Positions 49,253-62,800 of a DNA stretch of 64,000 nucleotides are shown one piece after another (the first letter of the stretch is position 1; each line of letters opens with the position of its first letter). Where the stretch lies: contig JAFFSR010000240.1 of assembly GCA_017163975.1 (NCBI GenBank), positions 2,232,001 to 2,296,000 on the forward strand. Reading direction: 5' to 3'. The translations under genes were made by a program, and so were the position numbers. Source of the stretch: Anastatus disparis. Its lineage: Eukaryota; Arthropoda; Insecta; Hymenoptera; Eupelmidae. Under the pieces are notes generated by a model. The model was not told the DNA's origin, did not search any database, and saw only the letters and a program-made list of their open reading frames with translations.

Positions 49253-50688
49253 CTGAAATTAAATTAGAATATTTTATTTAACAATAAGTTTAAAATTTCT
49301 TATCAATATTTTTTTAATAAACTTTTGATCGAAATAGAACAAGGTTTATTACTCTTGAGTAAATAAAAATGATGCTCGTTGATGTGTTAATATAATTTTT
49401 TTACTCTAAAATTACAAGTCATATCATATAATAGCTGATGTTTCATAGGCAAAAAGCTTGCTTTTGCATGCTTGAATGTTAAAAAAAAAAGACAAGAGAT
49501 GAATCATTAAAGATTTCAGCGGTGCAATACATTATTATTTATAACATAATCTGTTTAAAATACTTGATTTCAGAATTAAAAGTTTAAATTATTTTTTGTC
49601 TTCTATTACGAATAAAAATTTTTAATTTACGTTGATGTTAATTTTAAAAAATCAACAAATTCGATATAAAAAACATTTAGAAAATGCACAAGCTAATAGT
49701 AACACTCAGACAGAAAAAAAATTTCTTCTTCAAAACAAAATAATTCTTTTCCTGGTTGAAAATAAAGAAAGAAAAGTCACCTTATATTAGTTCATTAAAT
49801 TCATTAAATTCTCACTGAAATCTAATTTGCACTGTTTGTAAAAAAAAGAAACAAATTTTTTTTTCTCACTAACAGGATATGTCAAGACAAGGTGAATTCG
49901 CTTGATTTCAATTCAGCGACAAATATGACGACACCGGCACTTTACTTGGCTTTCATAAGAAAATCATTCTTTTACCCTACGTTCATTACAAGTATAAAAC
50001 CATCGAGATACGTATGCACACGTATACATTTAAAAATTGCACGATTGTCATTTTTGATCTAGAAAAATTTAGAGTATGAGAAAAATGAGGTCACGGCTAA
50101 TTTTCGCTGAACAAACTTATTTCTTTTTTTTAATAAGCAAATGAGATTTCAAATTTTTTTAAAAGTAAAATTATTGCGAACTCGCTTTCTAGTGAAGCAT
50201 ATGCTGATTCATTTATTTAGCAGTTTTGAGAAATTTTGAATATTGTATGATTTTTTTGGTCAATATATTTTTATAAATATATAGGTAAAATCTTAATACT
50301 TAATAAATCATTTTGGACGAGACAAAATAAATATTTTTTAATTAAACAATCACAAGCACTATATGTTTAGATAAAGACAAAAAAAGTTATAAAGACTTGG
50401 TTGGAACTATTTTTAAGTAAAAAATAGCATCAATTAACTCAAAATTATATTATGACGTACGAACATATATAAATTATATTTAAACGTTATAGACGTATCC
50501 AATCAATTAAACAATTCTATACAAAAAAGTTCAGACAATCATAAAGTTTTTAATGCATAAATAAAAACATAAATCTGAAGAATAAAAAGAAAAAAACTTA
50601 TTTAAAATCTTAACAAATAAATGAACCAACATTCAAATAAAATTTTACATTCTCTATTCATTCCATTCATATTCGACTTGAAACTTCA

Positions 50689-50708
50689 ATATATATATAT
50701 ATATATAC
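50689..50708. repeat. (AT)n microsatellite
   Basis: About ten AT units in the probable 5' intron. Confidence 0.8.
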
Positions 50709-52355
50709 TAAAGTTAGTAAACTCGCGTACCGTCAACACGTGTCTAAGCGCGCACAAAGTGAATGCGCAGCCGTGTAAAGCATAATTTGCGCTGGTATTT
50801 TATTGTCTATATAGAAGCATGAAAATTTTTCGTTTAACGCACATGAACAGGCTTGACCTGCATTTTCACTTGAACCTCTAACGTATGAAAGAAAATCAGA
50901 ATTTAAAAAAAATCGATATATTTTGTCTTCTTGTCAAAACTTATAAATAAAATTATTTTTCCTTCTTTTTTATTTCTTCTTGTATTAAACGTTTGTATTT
51001 GTGGGCATAGACGACTTTCTAAAACGCCATCAGATAAAAAAAAGAAAAAATAAGCTTGTGCTGAAGGAACAAAGTTAAAAGAAGGACGCACCGATGAAAA
51101 AAAATTCAAAAGTTGCGAAAGTGCATATGTCGTTGAGCACATACATTTTTGAGCATATATTTTCACTAAAGTTTAGTTTACGAGATAAATGTATTATTAC
51201 TAGTATTATAGTTTTCAAACCTATTGAAATCATTGAAATTTTTTATATTAAAAATTTAATTTTTTTTTAAAATAACAATAAGGATCTATTTAGCAACTCC
51301 ATAGTTAATAATTACAAGAAAACAAAAAGTTCATAATAAATGCAAAGTTTCTATGAAATTTCAAGTAATTAAACGCACGTCTATGGAATCACTAGATATT
51401 ATATAACCAATTGCATTATTTGATTCGTTTAATAGATTGGCGATTTTGCAGTAATATTTTTCTTTTTTAACGAAATCTTTTGTGTAAAAAAAACCTAAGA
51501 ATACACCACCTACTTTTACTAATGAAAATATTCTATTGCAACATTTACAGAGTATTAATGTTATATAATACAATTATCATGAATTAACACTTATCATTGT
51601 GACGAAATAGGATTTAAACAATTTTATAAGTATGAAAAATATTATGAGCTATGATTTTTCATATTAAAAAAACTATTGTAAATATTAATATTTAAATAAT
51701 CATTTAAATACAACTTTTTAATTTGATAATATTTCTTTATTAAACTGAAATTTCAATATAGTATTAATTAAAAATGTTATATGTAAAATATCAATATTAG
51801 GATAAAAATATTTATTTTAATTAAAATAAAAATTAAAAATTAAATTATAACTATTAAAAAAAATAAACGTTAGAATATCATAGACTTCGATCATTTATTA
51901 TTTATTGTTTATGCTACGAGATTAAAATTAGCTGAATCATTTTTATATCGTGTATTAAACCTTCCATTATAGTTACAATAAAAATAATTGAGCAGATATA
52001 CAAGGTGAAAACTATAATGAACTGCAAACTTTGATTTTTCATGCAATTATCAAGGTACTTAAATTCATTAATTATTGTCTTAACCAAGACAAGAGATTAT
52101 TTTTAGGTTTGTATTTGCAATTCATTATTTATTTATAGAACAATATTGACTCTGCAGAGAAAGTTATTACTAATAATAATGATGATTGGCTTGTGATTTT
52201 TGATTTATTGCAAAACTTAATGATTGTCTTTGAAACTTTTCATTTTAAAAATGAATTAACTATTATTAATTACAAGTATTTAAGTTAATGTTAAATTTTA
52301 GGAAAATATGTCAACCAAATGTTACACTTGAATAAAATTTTTTAATTATAAACAT

Positions 52356-52511
52356 CCCTGGTGGAAATTGAAACGTTTTTTTACCATTTTATGACCAGTA
52401 GAAATGAAAACGCTTTTTTTAACATTTTATGGCCATTTCTTTGGCATTATTATTACTAATAACCTTCAATTTTTATATACACCATTATTTATATTCACAT
52501 TTCTACCAGGG
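52356..52511. mobile_element. CCCTGG-terminal MITE, short form
   Basis: CCCTGGTGGAAAT and ATTTCTACCAGGG are inverted ends, flanked by AT on both sides. Inside, a block with TTTTATGGCCATTTCTTT is shared with the larger element at 54623-55520. Confidence 0.65.
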
Positions 52512-54622
52512 ATTTTATTAAGTTAAATCCTTTTTATTGTACAAGAAGTTATAAAGATCGATAAAATTATTATATTGCCAACTAATATAGTAATAATACT
52601 AATTATAATTATTATGTGCTTCAATTATCAGAAGATTCATAGAATTTTTTCTGAATTATCATTGTTATAAATGTAATTAATTGTCCACAAAATGTAAGAA
52701 TTTTATTGACCTTCATTCCTCCTTAAATTACAGAACATTTGTTACATTAAAAATGAAATTCTATATGAAAATTGTGTCACAATATAAACAAAAATATAAT
52801 ACGATCAACTTATTTTAACTTTTAAGCGAAAAAAAAGATTGGTGAGATTGGAAGTAAGTAAAATCTTTCAACACCAAAAGCTTGATTACATAATTTTTTT
52901 TTTCATATATTGGTACACTACAATTAAAATAACTTTGTAAAATAACGTAGAAAGTTTATTGCAGTTATTGTATGTGTATTCTGATTCCATGACTTTAAAA
53001 AGGAATGCAAATAACAATCTTTTGTTTATAATTGTTGTAAGCAAAAATTAAAGTTTCAAAAAAATTTTATTGTCAGTATAATTTACACATTTAAAAAAAA
53101 TTAAGAATTAAACTTACAAAAAAAGGTTACTCAAATTTTCCATGTTTCATTCACAATCATCTCTTGAAAATTCATTCTTTGATAATTCTTTAAAAACGTA
53201 GAAAACGACCATTCACATTACATTACACACACAATCATCATAAAACTACAACACATTCAATTTCGCACTAGAAGAGTATCTAAAATTGAATTTCGAATTT
53301 CAGAGAAACGAAAAAGTTCTACCATGTGTTTATAAAAAAAAAACTAGAGTTTATTTTATAAAATTGGACCACTATATACCACACTATAGTATATTATGAA
53401 GAAAGAGAACTTTTCCTTCTCCACTTGTCATTGAAAGCAAAAGTCTGGTATTCGCGAAGAGACAAAAATTAAGTTGAAAATAACTAGTAATATTTATTTA
53501 AATCAAATGAAAATATAATAAAATTTTGATTCTATATCTATGAATGTCAACTTTTTATTAATCTACACGAATTAATCTTTGCATTGATAATACGCGTATT
53601 TTAAGCAAATAAAAAAAAACCCATTTTTTTTTACTCGGCATAGCCAGACAAGACGTGCAAGGTATATTTTCATTTTAACCACTCCAATAACTCGGAGTCC
53701 TTTACGTAAGCTTTAAAAGTGGTCCGCAAGAGCTGTTAGTTTGACGAGTATTAGGTCATGTTTTTAGAGCACAAGAAAAAATCTTTCCATTACAAACAAT
53801 AAAATTTTTTTATTACTATTAGTTACCTTTTTAAGCCTACATTGACTTTTAATTTTTTTTTATTCTCATTATAAATAAATATAAATCATTTTCTATTTCA
53901 AGGATTAAAGATCATTATTACTTGACTAAAAAAAGAGATGATTATTCATCAATCAATTTCTATATAAAACAATATATAAATTCAATAGTAAACGAGTAGC
54001 TAATAGTAATTAAGAAATAGAAATCGTATCTATTAATAATTAAGCATGGGAAGTATAAAAAAAAGAATTATGATGAATAAATCATCGTTTGTCCAGTACA
54101 TTTTGCATATTCATTAATCATTGTCATTTTTTAATTGTTAACACAATATCCAATATTGCATTATGTCAATTGATCGAGGTATTAATTTATTGCAAGAAAG
54201 AAAAATGGTTTAGCCAAGAAAATAGGCTTGATTATACGTTGAATAAATGTATACTTTGTTTTTACATAAAACATAGTCGAAATTGTTTTTTATGTATTTT
54301 AAAATTTTTTTTTATCAAAGAATGAATAAAAAAATAAATTAATGAAAAAAACTGTATTATTTCAAAATATAAATAATAACTCATATTATTATTAATATAT
54401 ATGGGACATTACATTTTCCGAGGAATGTAAAACCATATAAAAACTTGATTATACGTCATCTTTTACAATTTCAAGGTCCTTCATATACAAAACGTAATTT
54501 TCGAAACACACGTCTGGGATTTCACTTTCAAGGCATTCTTATTTATTTATCCGACTTCCAAGATGTTGTATTCTCAATCTATAGCGACACGTGCGTCTAT
54601 ATATATTTTTTAATTTGAATTA

Positions 54623-55520
54623 CCCTGGTAGAAAATGAAACGCTTTTTCTACCATTTTATGGCCATTTCTTTAAAGTGAAGAGCAGAAAATGGGAATGTT
54701 TTATGGCCATTATTTGAACTAATATGAAACGTTTTTTTCAACCTTCATAGTGCTAAAAAATGCTAATAAAATGTTGAGTCTGATCCACTATTATTTGAAT
54801 ATAGATAGTTAACAGTAGAGTCTATCAAATTGTGCTCTAATTGATTACTATTAAGAATCATTTAAGGTTTTTTCTTGAAAGTTATCATTAATCATTAATA
54901 GAATCACTTTTGTTAATATATTCGCGCGTATATTTTGAGTTGTGATCGGATTGTTAGAGGTTATTTTTAAACGATTAATCAAATTTTCCATTTATTATTT
55001 TAAAAAACGATATTTTTATACTCGTTTCGTACTGCGTTTCATATTTTTATTTTAAGAAAATTTAATATTATTTTTATTTTTATAAATTCCAATAAAAATA
55101 AACATTGACGAAGGAATGTGAATAAATACTAATCTATATTTTCTCGCCACGTGGCAAAAGTGAGGTTATGATTTTACCTATGATCTGAAAAATTAAGGAC
55201 TCATTACTAAAAAGTTATATAACTAGTCAAAAAAAGTTGTCCACAGTTTACCTAATTTTTAGATAACTGTTACTGATTTTTCCTCTCCGTTTACTTAAAA
55301 TGCGTATTTTTTTGGCTAAATACAAAAATTTTGAACAACATTTTTATATTAGCATTTTTTGCCTATAAGATGCTAACCAATATACCAAAAAATTTGAGCT
55401 CTGCAGATTCAGCAAAAAATTGCCATTTATTCGCCAATATTGACATGACAAAATATTACTATTGAAAATGGTCATAAATTGTTGTTTACACCATTTTTAA
55501 TGTTCAAATTTCTACCAGGG
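54623..55520. mobile_element. CCCTGG-terminal element, 898 bp, TA-flanked
   Basis: CCCTGGTAGAAA and TTTCTACCAGGG are perfect inverted ends next to TA (54621-54622 and 55521-55522). The left 70 bases match the 52-kb element. The interior is non-coding and includes CCACGTGG near 55148. Probably a non-autonomous element of which the 52-kb one is a deletion form. Confidence 0.7.
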
Positions 55521-55909
55521 TATTTAACGCGTTACATTATTTTATATTACAGTTACTCTTTCTTATTATAGTTGTAAATTTTTGAATTATGAATAATTTA
55601 ATACACTAATTAATTGCTCACTGATTTAATTTTTAAAGTAGTTTTTTTAAATCTATTACACTTTAAAATTATTACTTAATATACTTTTTTATGATTTTCA
55701 TGCAAATTTATGAAAGTTAAATTTACGTATTATCACCAAAAATTTTGATTATTTATTTAAATTATTTAAATTTTTATTATTTAATATACATTAATTATTT
55801 ATGAAAGTAAATTAAAAGTATTATGAAAAATTGAAAGTTAATTACGTATTATTACCAAAAATTTTAATTATTTATTAATATGCGAGTAAAGAATGTTATA
55901 CGTTTCTTG

Positions 55910-55927
55910 AAAAAAAAAAAAAAAAAA
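55910..55927. repeat. A18 homopolymer
   Basis: Run of eighteen A residues followed by a GT/AT-rich tract (GTACGTGTGTGTATGCATAC). Confidence 0.85.
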
Positions 55928-56886
55928 TGTTTGCGTACGTGTGTGTATGCATACATGTGTTTTTGTGTTTGCAAGATAAAATGCTCATAATTGTCCAACT
56001 AAACATTCTACAATTATTTAAATTTCATAGCTATCCAATAACAGTTATAGTTGCAAAAAATTCTTATTACGAAATAGCCAGCTGATCAAAAATTGCCGAG
56101 CCTGCAACTTTAACTACGAAAGAACAATGTGACACCTGATTAAAAAAAACATTAAAAAAATATTTCAAATGCCTACGTATGAAGGATTTTTTACAAAACC
56201 TGATCTGACAACTTTAATACTTTCTATTAAAGTCTTTACGTAACGCAATTCACGAGAATATTTAAAACCTTATGTTATTTGGTTCGCGGTTCATCTCTTT
56301 GTAAGCTAGATGAAAATTGAATTTTTTTTTCACGAATAAAGCAAATCAAAGCTTAATTCAAGCACGAACTGTTGATTTTTCTTAAAAAAAATATTGAGAA
56401 AAAAAATTTTATTTTAAGATCATGTAAATAGTGAATTTAACGTTGGCATATATGCAAAGTCATGTGGATAACATAATCGACTTAATTTAATTGCTCTCAC
56501 CAGGAAAATCTCGCAGTTTGTTGACGATATTATAACGTAACGTCTAACGACTCAATGGAATTAAGTAACCTAATAATTATGCCTAAAATCTAAATATTTT
56601 TTTTTATAGACATACGAGATACTTGAGTTTCAGCGTTAATTTTTTAAACGTAGATATTGAAATTTTACAATTTTTTAATAAATATTTAAACAATACTGAA
56701 ATTTTATGATTTTATGAATATTACAAGAAAAAATTATAAGGAATTATATCACTGCAAAAAATCATTAATTCTCCTAAAAAATCTTTTGACCTAATTTCAA
56801 AAGAATTTTCACTTTCATTGACGATGATATATAACAAAAAATTCACTTTCAGCTCCAAAATAAAAAAAAATATATAATTCACTTAC

Positions 56887-57274
56887 AAAAGAGAGAAGCG
56901 ATTCCTACAATAGGATCACCGGTCCACTGTGTACAATCCTCTTGTTCCACCAAATAAAAACAACTTTTCGTTATGTAAAGTTTTAAATATATCTAAAAAT
57001 TTTTTTAAAAATCTAATAACAAGTTTGAAAATAGCAACCTTTCTCTTTTAATTTTTCTTAAAAAATGAAAACTCGTACTATAAACCGATAAAACCGATTT
57101 TCGCGTCGATCTATGAAAAAATGAAAAAAAAAATTTTTTAACGAAAAAGAAATAAACGAATTAAAAAAAAAAAGTAAAAAAAGATCACCGACAGCACTCG
57201 GCTGCTTTCGGCGGGCAACTCGCACGAAACATCGAATATATCCGTCTTGTCGCAAAGACGCAAACGTTTGAACT
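56887..57274 (-). other. probable non-coding first exon of the reductase gene
   Basis: Runs from the predicted Inr at 57274 to a strong GTAAGT donor at 56886. GC content is well above the surroundings at its 5' end (57180-57270). The open frame at 57058-57255 minus starts in it and ends in low-complexity F-rich sequence, so at most it is an upstream ORF. The link to the coding exons needs transcript support. Confidence 0.45.
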
Positions 57275-57276
57275 GA
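57242..57276 (-). promoter_or_regulatory. Inr + DPE core promoter
   Basis: On the minus strand TCAGT lies at 57276-57272, with A+1 at 57274. AGACGG follows at +28 to +33 (57247-57242). The spacing is exactly that required for an arthropod Inr/DPE promoter. It points toward the reductase coding exons. Confidence 0.6.
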
Positions 57277-58158
57277 GAGAGGAACGTTAAAAACTGATGG
57301 CGAACGAATGGAGTATTATACCGATATATGTAATACCTAACTTTGATGGCGTTATATGTTCACACAAGACCCCCTCCTCTCCCCTCTCGCTAAATTTTTA
57401 TAAACTTGTATGTTGGTTTATTGTAGATATGGGCTCGTCAAACAAAAAGATACTGAATCCTCAGAATTTTTATAAACTACCTTGTCAGGCCCGTTTATTT
57501 CGTGGTATATCCAGTTGGCTCTTTTTTCTTTAAACGATTACGAACTCCCTACTTTTTTTCCCACGTGATTTTCATATACACGTTGGTATGTAACATTGCA
57601 ATGTGTATCATAAACAACAGATTGAAGGCAATGCATTAATGATTTATAAGATGATGCAGCTTTACTTTTTTTTCGTACTTTGACCTTATTTTTATATATA
57701 TGGATTATTTTTTGCGATTTAATTTGATATTATTTTTTGAAGTTTACTTATATGGATCACATGAACTTTATGGAAAATTTTAAATAAAAAGATCGATTAA
57801 TGAACATTAAATTAATGCATTTGGTTTTATATATATTAATGGTTTATTATATTAAGGATACCGGATAAGTAGTTCTATAAGAATAGAACCACCTAATGCT
57901 GCCTAGGCCAAAGGCCCTTTGCAACCCACGGTTTATTATAAATATCATTGTAATTATGCAATAGACATTGCATTGGTACAGTATCATTAAAAGAGATATA
58001 ATTTTTTTTTAATCAGAAATGAATAAGGATTGATAAATACTGAATAATACTAAAAAGACGTTAGCATTTTTATTTAATAAAATCTGTATTTATGCATAAT
58101 TAATTTGGAATAATTCATTTTTTTATATTGATTAATACAAACAGTTTACTGATGATCA

Positions 58159-59322
58159 CACTGAGAAAAAAATTTCATCAGATCAACTGAAATGTTATTG
58201 ATTCAACAGATCTGCTGTTAATCTGACAGAATTCTTTTGATTTAACAGAATCTGTGCAGTTGAAATAGCCCGAATACGATCGTGCTGCCAATTTAACAGC
58301 ATGGCTGTTGATATAATTGAATAACAGTTAACATAAAAAAACATAAGTCAAAATAAAAGTATGACTTACATTTAAACAAAATTTTATGAATTGAATCAAC
58401 AAAATGTGCATGCTCAAAATAACTGATGAATTATTTCAATATAAATGTTTCAATTTAATTATATCAACAGCACGGTTGTTGATATAATTGAATAACAGTT
58501 AAAATAAAAAGAACGTAAGTCAAAATAATAGTATGATTTACATTTCAACAAAATTTTATAAATTGAACCAATAATATGCACATGCTTAAATTAACTGATG
58601 AATTATTTCAATACAAATGTTTCAATTCAACTATATCAACAGCCCTACTGTTGATATAATTGAATAACAGTTAACATAAAAAAACATAAGTCAAAATAAA
58701 ATATTTATCATTTATGTCGTTGATAAATTTATTTTTTATGTTATTCAATAAGTATTTTTAAATCTCCCGCTTTTCAAAACAGTTACGTTTCAATAGTACA
58801 ATAATAGGTGGCGTATTTCTTGTAACCCACAAGTGGTGAGATTGCACGTCAGTTAGTATATAAGAACGGACGAATTTATCCGCTGTATGTATATAAATGC
58901 GATGCAATGCGATGCATATTGATTATTAGCGAGCGATGTTAGGTTTTATTTGTAAATATCAATAGCGTAGTGTGAAATGTCGAAGAAAATGTTAAAAAAT
59001 TTCACTTAAGAAATTAATAATGATCATTGTTATAATATAAGTTATGTGTTTATTAATATCTAGAAATCGGAGCACTGTGGAGCCCTGAGTTTCAACTAAA
59101 TAAAAAAGTTTTTATCATCTTTAAAACTTATTTGTTTGACACAATAAACAGTAACAGCTATTTTGACTGACTTTGCTGTTAAATTAAAGTTAATTTTAAA
59201 TTGAATCAATATTACGATATCCATCAAATTAACAGAACCTCGTCTGTTAAATGAATAGAATATTTCATCGTGGTATATTAACAGTAGGATTCAGTTGATA
59301 CAATCATATTTTTTTCTTAGTG
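58159..59322. mobile_element. 1.16-kb CACTA-like non-autonomous element
   Basis: Ends read CACTGAGAAAAAAAT and, as complement of the right end, CACTAAGAAAAAAAT. The dinucleotide CA flanks both sides, a possible 2-base duplication. The interior is rich in AACAG/CTGTT motifs and carries a 170-bp tandem repeat. No transposase frame. CACTA-type is suggested by the termini only. Confidence 0.6.
58300..58705. repeat. 170-bp tandem repeat, about 2.3 copies
   Basis: GTTGATATAATTGAATAACAG recurs with the anchor GATATAATTG at 58311, 58481 and 58653 (periods 170 and 172). The units share ACTGATGAATTATTTCAATA and the sequence around it. Contained in the CACTA-like element. Confidence 0.8.
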
Positions 59323-59659
59323 CATTTATAATCTACAAATTTATACTAATTTAATAACAATTTTGATCGATACATCACTATAGAATTTATGAAAATAGAC
59401 TAAAAACTTTTATATAAAACATTACGTATTTATATTACATTAATTTATTTTATTATAATATTATAATTATTATTAATTGATTTATAATTACGATATACTG
59501 CTAAAGTTAGTATTATTAAAAATTAAAAGTGTTGTTTATTAATGTTACCAATTTTTATCATATTCAATTTAATTTTTATATTAAAAACTTCGTATATAAT
59601 AAAAATTTTTATGTGATGAAAAAATTTGAAACTTTATGTAGAAATAAGAAACATAGCTA

Positions 59660-59850
59660 GAGGTCGTCAGTGGCTTACTCGGTATAGCGATGGATTTGTA
59701 ATCTCGAGGACTCGAGTTCGAATCCCGCTCTCAGTCGGTTGAAACAAGCACCACTGTAATATTATATGTGCTTTGTTCACAAACACGCTTAAGACCTCCG
59801 TCGCTAATTAGCATCGCAATGATAGCATAAATACAGCGACATTAAATAAA
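59660..59850 (+). mobile_element. tRNA-derived SINE, copy 4
   Basis: Best-kept B box of the set, GAGTTCGAATCC at 59714-59725. A-box region TGGCTTACTCGG. The body holds GCACCACTGTAATATTATAT and the tail GATAGCATAAATACAGCGAC. Upstream of the reductase gene. Confidence 0.85.
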
Positions 59851-62800
59851 ATTTTTAAAAATTTGATATTTTCGTAAATTGCTAACTGTTATTCTCTTTT
59901 TAATTTTATAGTAAACGATAAATAAAATAAAATAAATAAAAATATATAATTAATTAAAAAAAATTTTTTGAATTGCCATATTCAGAAGGTAAAAACTAAA
60001 CCTATGCGATGGATGGAGTCCCATTAAAGTTTGAATTAATTAAAATGACAGATTTTTTAAATTTTATTTTGGTTTGCAAAAATCAATATTATTACATGTG
60101 GAATATACCAGTAAGCAACCGATTAATCAAAATTAAAAAAAAATTCATGAAATGAACCAATTATTCAATTAACTTTTTTTGACAACGTTATTTATATAAA
60201 TAATAGTTTGAATTTGGTATTCTATTATCTCTCAAAACTTGATTATTTGGAATTTAATAAATTTTTAAATTACAATTTAATTCATTATCTATTTTAATAA
60301 ATTATTAATCGATTATATGAAATCAATATTATAAACAATTATATAAAAAATAATTGGAACGAAATCAGTAATCGTTAAGAATAAATAACACATATAATAC
60401 TAAATACAGTATAATACAATAGTATTACTAAATATTTTCATAGATATAAAGATACGAAAAAAAGAAAAATTTTTGTCATTTTTTTATTACATACTTAATA
60501 AAAGTTTCTTAATCAGAAACTCTGATACCCTGTGTATAAAATAAGGTGCATATTTTTTTTATAAGTTTTAATTCAGGGTAGCGAAATAAACATGACTAAA
60601 ATATAATATATGTATATCACGCGTAGTAACAGATCATTTCTCATTTTATTTGAACGTAATGTAAATAAAAAATAGTCTGATATAGAAGACATGAAATAAA
60701 ATTTTAAAAAAAAAAGAAGCATAGCTTCAAAAATAAATTTATTGATCATTAAAAGCTATTTGTTTATTGGAAAAACCAACATTTTTTTTATAAAATTGTG
60801 GACGTTTCGGAAATCTTGTCATACATTCCTCTTCTGTACTGAAATAAGACTATATTTAATATACTGCTAGGTTCATGTTTTAGAATATAAAAAATAACAA
60901 ATGTTCTAGATTATAGAATATGACAAACAAATAATTGTTCAATTATATTCCAAGTCAGATAAAAATAAAATTTATAATATACGCAGCAAATATTTAAGAA
61001 CATGATAAAAACTATTTATTCAATATTTCATGAGGCTAGATTAGTAATACTGTTTTTTATGCTGATCATCACAAAACAACTCATGAGGGTATAATGAAAC
61101 ATTTTTCTAAGAATTGTTTATATTATTTTGATTCCTCTTACTCTTAATGAAGTATGTTAGAATTTGTAAAGAATTTTTTTTATCACGGCTACTGCAAAAT
61201 CAAGCATTGAAGTTGATGTTTTGATTGCAGGTTGAAGTTTGATTTTGAGAAGTTGCGATAAAAAAATTTAAGCTATACAATCATCTGTTCTACTACAAAT
61301 CTCATATAAATTTAAATTTCTAAAAGATAAAATAATTTTTTTTAACATTAGTGTGCTGGTTAATAAAAAGAACATTTTGGTTAATTCATTTGGACGCTTT
61401 TTTCACAAAGATTGATCTGAAATATATGTATATTTTTATTAAATATTAGAAAAAAAATCTGTACATTTTGAAATAATTTTATATTAATTTTACACTAAAT
61501 ATCAACTTTATTTTATTTTCGCAATATTACTATTTAACTATTTAAAAAAAAAAACCTGGAGAAATTTCTTAAAATGAAGCTTATTAATAAATTTATTTTT
61601 CGTATTAAATAAATAAAAATAAATGATTAAATAAGTCAAGTTCAAAACTTTACTAAAATAAAACAACCTCCTAGATCAAGTTTTACTTTAAATTTTTTTT
61701 TAATCTTCGTATTTTTCAATAGATTATTAAAGTATTAACGATATAGTGGGCAAAGTTCATCTCAGTGGATATTTAAAAAATTTTTTATTGCGGAAATATT
61801 TACAAAATCATTCGTGAAATCTATTCCGATAAATCTTGAAATTTTAGCGGGTCACAATTTAGGAAAGATCAGAAAAATAAAATGTTTTCTCTATTGAGGT
61901 TCTATTTTTATTGATTTTTATTACTTTTCCAGCAATAAACCCTAAAAAAATTATAGATGTATTTCTACATATCTATTTTACAAAATTTAGCGGGGTATAA
62001 TGCTGCAAGGACCCAGCAAAAAAATAAAAACCTATCTAAAAGCCCTTATAGAAAGCCGATGTCGGTTCAAATGAAATTCTTTTTTTTTAACTTCGTTGTA
62101 TTTATGCTATAATAATTAGCGACTTAAAATATGATGTACTCTACTAAAATCAATAAATTTTCCACAAAAGTAATTAAGATTTTTTTATCGCGAAATAAAG
62201 CTATTAAAATTCCAAGTACTTGCATTAAAATTCAATTTTTTATTTTACTATGTAAAATAGATACCAAAATTCAATTTCTCTCAATTTATGATGTCATGTT
62301 GACATTTTTTCTTTTGTACAAATGCATACATCTAGCCTATAGACATAATAAAACTCATGCAAAATAGTGTAAGTGTATATTAAGTTTTAATATAATGCAC
62401 ATATTTTTTTTCTCATTAATGAAACTATCAATTATTTTTGTTCGTTTAGCGAGTGAATATTAGTCTGAGTTTGTTTTTTCGATTCCTGTTTTCAACGATT
62501 CGAAATAAAAAAATGAATAAAAAAAGCAAAATACCTTAAAAAAAATTTTTTTAATGTATGAAAAATTCTCAATAAATTACTGATGTAAAAATTGGTATAT
62601 AATAATTAAGATATACAAAAATGTACATAGAATTTATAAATATTATTCCGTATACATAAAAATTACAAAAAAAATAAGTAATGTCACTGTTTAAATTTTA
62701 GCAATTGCTTATGTATGCAAATAAATATCGAAAATTTACAACCACTTCTTTTGAACGTCTTGTTTAAATTCGTTTTCAAAGCTACATTCCACAACTTATT

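Larger units (their letters stand above)
49253..56886 (-). other. probable 5' intron of the reductase gene
   Basis: Spans from a GTAAGT donor at 56886-56881 to the acceptor at 49253. It carries an (AT)n at 50689-50708, two CCCTGG-terminal MITEs and an A18 run at 55910-55927. No coding exon was recognised. The link of donor to acceptor is inferred. Confidence 0.5.

Noticed and set aside
50903..51573. Minus-strand ORFs in the probable 5' intron
   Set aside because: Phe/Lys-rich AT-driven frames with no motif or splice support.
53600..53760. GC-richer island as a possible exon
   Set aside because: No open frame with splice sites on either strand; looks like repeat debris.
57297..57533. Plus-strand 78-codon ORF beside the promoter
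   Set aside because: No domain, no splice continuation and composition like its surroundings.
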